Assembly: GCA_022829145.1 (NCBI GenBank)
Contig: CM040741.1
Coordinates: forward strand, 37,370,534-37,434,533
Direction of reading: 5' to 3'
Length of the DNA: 64,000 nucleotides
Source: Albula goreensis
Lineage: Eukaryota > Chordata > Actinopteri > Albuliformes > Albulidae
Shown here: positions 61,980-64,000 of the stretch, piece by piece
Numbering within the stretch: the stretch's first letter is position 1
Layout of the letters: each line of letters begins with the position of its first letter
Translations under genes and position numbers: made by a program
The notes under the pieces: generated by a model
Told to the model about the DNA's origin: nothing
Database searches by the model: none
What the model saw: the letters and a program-made list of their open reading frames with translations, nothing else

Positions 61980-62855
61980 TTTAAATCCAGGTTAAAAAAA
62001 GCAAAACAAATTCACAAAACACACAGTGAGATGCAGAGAATTCTACCCCACAGGCTTTCCTCCCCCACCCCCTTCCTCCCTCCACCTGGACTATGCCCAC
62101 AGGTAAGCAATTTCCACAGTGTTTACATGACACACAAAAACAGCAAGTGCTCCGCCCACAATCCACACGCATGCACGCAGTGCTCCACTGCACATCAAAC
62201 GTGAATGGGCCCCTGTGGGCTGAGACCTGGAGGAAGGAGGACCACTCCCTCCTTTCTGAAGTGGGAGCACTAGCTGATGGGGGCAAGCACATACACTCAT
62301 GCACACACACCATGCAGACAACACAAAACAGAAATCAAAATATAGAAGGGGCATAACTTGGCCCGCACCACTTTGCCAGGCCTCACTTATGCCCAAAAAT
62401 CATTCTCCCCAGCACTCGCTCTCTGGGGGGTGGACGATTCCAAAGACCAGCTTCCGCTTAGGAGTTCATCCTCTTTTCCCCCCAGTGCTTCTTTTCTGCC
62501 GCCACACTCGGGACACTGCCTAAAAACACACACAGAGACAACCTAACTAGGTTCCGGGCTGCGACTCCCACAACCTCCAAAGCAAAATACAAAATGAAAA
62601 AAATGAAACCAAAATCCAAAAAAAAAAAAAAAACCATTTTAAAATTCCCCGTGCTAGTTTCGGTTGTCGTCTCTACTGTCGTGCCACTTCTACCGACCCG
62701 CCTAAATAGCCCCGGTAATCAGGACGGGCAGATGAAAAGCAGGTGTGAAGCACACACACGCAGCAAACACCGTCCCCGACAATCATCCAATTACGGAATG
62801 ACTCTTGTACAGCTCACCCGAGAAACAGCACGCCACCAACCCTGTCAGGACGACT
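61980..62855 (-). other. GC-rich, CpG-bearing block, possible retroelement promoter/LTR fragment
   Basis: This block of about 870 bp is clearly richer in G and C than its flanks. Read on the minus strand it begins near TGACAGGGTTGGTGGCGTGC, passes a compact promoter-like piece (ATTACCGGGGCTATTTAGGC then GGGTCGG, about 62725-62695), and then a T-rich tract (about 62634-62619) and a G-rich remainder. That order resembles the start of some fish LTR elements, but I found no paired LTR, no gag or pol motif and no target duplication. An unlabelled mobile insertion or a host regulatory region are alternatives. Confidence 0.3.
62619..62634 (+). repeat. Poly(A) run
   Basis: Sixteen consecutive A residues within the GC-rich block. 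Confidence 0.85.
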
Positions 62856-63692
62856 GATATATTCTCTAATTTAGTTCGTTCTGAACTCAATGCATTTTCA
62901 TAGGTAAGGGCATTCATAGGTATTCTTAGGACACTAGATAGTTGTTTTTGCATTATAGTGTTATTAAAGGTTGAAAAGAAAAGAAACTCCAGCTCCTTCA
63001 AAGATAATAACTCTTTTCGCCTACAGCTGGATCCATGCTGATTTGCTTTGTGTATATTCGGGGTTGTTTTCCATTATCTTTTTTTGTCCAGCCAAATGAG
63101 AATTAACCATGACAGGTGGTTTACTTTCAAGCTAGCTGTGGGTGGAGAAAGAAACTTCTGTAACTATACTGCTCCCATTGACGATAAAGTTGAGGAGATA
63201 AAGGAATATGCTGCCATCACTATTCACAACAAGCAAACCAGGAGTACCGGCTTGCAGGAGAAGACAAAGAAAGATGAAAATAAGAGAACCCTTAATCCTG
63301 TTTTCATAGCACTCTTAGTCTTTATTCACAGAGATAGATGCCAGAAAAGGATGGGTCAAGGGTTCAAAGCCATCAATTTTAAAATAAAATGGGTCTTGAC
63401 CCCATTTACATAAATTAATTAATTCTAGCATTTGATATCAAATACATTTTTCTTGAAAAGTTCACTGTAGTGCAAACTACATAGAATGGTGGATTCAGTA
63501 TACTTTTTTTTGTCTTTTTCAACTATAAATTAGATGTATAGTCTTTTAGCCTGACTTGTCAGGCTCATAATGATAAGAGTCTGACCGGCTCCCTTCTTCA
63601 ATGTAGCAAAACATCAACCCACTTTAGAGATGTAAGTTTGCAGATGAACTAATATTCGTTTACCACGTCTGACAAATCACACTCTCATGCAG
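62856..63692. other. Non-coding stretch, no recognised gene
   Basis: It has an open frame of 121 codons at 63048-63413 on the plus strand that matches no known protein. The last part has branch-point-like ACTAAT (about 63648) and CTGAC (about 63668) followed by CACACTCTCATGCAG. Confidence 0.5.
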
Positions 63693-63731
63693 GTGGGACT
63701 CCAGTGGGACACCCATCATATCACGAGACAG
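63693..63731 (+). other. Candidate 39-bp microexon
   Basis: Preceded by CACACTCTCATGCAG with branch-like motifs 25-45 bases upstream, and followed by a near-perfect donor (ACAG then GTAAGTAA at 63732). The length is a multiple of three. All three frames are open. Readings are VGLQWDTHHITRQ (phase 0 to 0) or GTPVGHPSYHET (phase 1 to 1). The second looks more protein-like, but only the first is phase-compatible with the favoured reading of the candidate exon at 41098. I do not recognise a protein. A chance match is possible. Confidence 0.33.
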
Positions 63732-64000
63732 GTAAGTAAAATTGTTTACAAAGCGACGTTGCTCAAAACGGGAATGAAATAATTACAGCAAATCTGCAAA
63801 ATAACAAACGTGTAAGCATCTACTGAAATCTCGAAATCTCTTTATTAGTTACGCACAGGGTTTTCATAATCCACTGAAGACAGTTTTGCTAAGTGCTAAG
63901 CTGTTCAATATTCGTTCCCCTAGCAAGCTGGCAAGCTAATGTTGAAATGGATAATTATAGCTCAGAATTAGACAGGAGGGTCTATGTGGTGAATAGCAGG
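63732..64000. other. Window end, no recognised feature
   Basis: AT-rich sequence downstream of the donor-like site. Nothing recognised. Confidence 0.5.

Noticed and set aside
62091-62546. Several overlapping open frames in the GC-rich block
   Set aside because: Overlap on both strands is expected from high GC content. None shows a known domain.
63048-63413. Plus-strand open frame of 121 codons near the candidate microexon
   Set aside because: No donor or acceptor fits its limits, and no family is recognised.

Overview
The window looks like a gene-poor, AT-rich stretch of a ray-finned fish genome, most likely a teleost. It is probably a very large intron or a gene desert. The reasons are: no long unbroken host coding frame, abundant AT-rich single-copy-looking sequence, CA/GT microsatellites, tRNA-headed SINEs with the fish-type tail that resembles LINE-2 tails, L2-type LINE fragments, a PIF/Harbinger element with GGGCCCTATTTT ends, and a pogo/Tigger-like element whose ends read CCGTATTTTCCGCAC. 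No rRNA, tRNA gene, CRISPR array, operon or bacterial feature was seen.

The only complete protein-coding gene is the transposase of the pogo-like DNA transposon at 37542-40048. It is carried on the minus strand as one uninterrupted frame of 429 codons, flanked by terminal inverted repeats and a TA target-site duplication. Its 3' side carries an unusual 204-bp block repeated three times almost without change. Its presumed promoter carries a consensus E2F-type site and a CCAAT box.

Layout. 1-13 kb: apparently non-coding, with a C-rich block near 2.8-3.1 kb and a (CA)n tract at 9.0 kb. 13-26 kb: three tRNA-derived SINE relics (13.1, 21.2, 25.5 kb), a LINE 3'-tail relic (22.6 kb), a small Tc1-like transposase relic (20.5 kb), a C-rich block (14.9-15.5 kb) and a CpG-bearing block (16.6-16.8 kb). 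26-37 kb: mostly unrecognised, with a 60-bp minisatellite (29.5-30.0 kb) and a TA-flanked element with GGTTGGTTGGCAC repeats (33.3-34.5 kb). 37.5-40.0 kb: the pogo-like element. 42.3-44.3 kb: a decayed PIF/Harbinger element keeping parts of both of its genes, facing each other. 44.6-45.9 kb and 51.3-53.1 kb: two decayed L2-type LINEs, both reading on the minus strand, the second broken by another repeat. 50.0-50.2 kb: a compound (TG)n/(TA)n tract. 53-64 kb: apparently non-coding, with a G-rich run at 57.6 kb and a GC-rich, LTR- or promoter-like block at 62.0-62.85 kb.

Two short segments on the plus strand (41098-41162 and 63693-63731) have strong splice-site context and could be small exons of a host gene with introns of 20 kb or more. 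I do not recognise the protein, and the reading frame is not settled. I see no convincing new multi-gene system. The most unusual structures are the pogo-like element with its triplicated 204-bp block, the 60-bp minisatellite, and the TA-flanked subterminal-repeat element.
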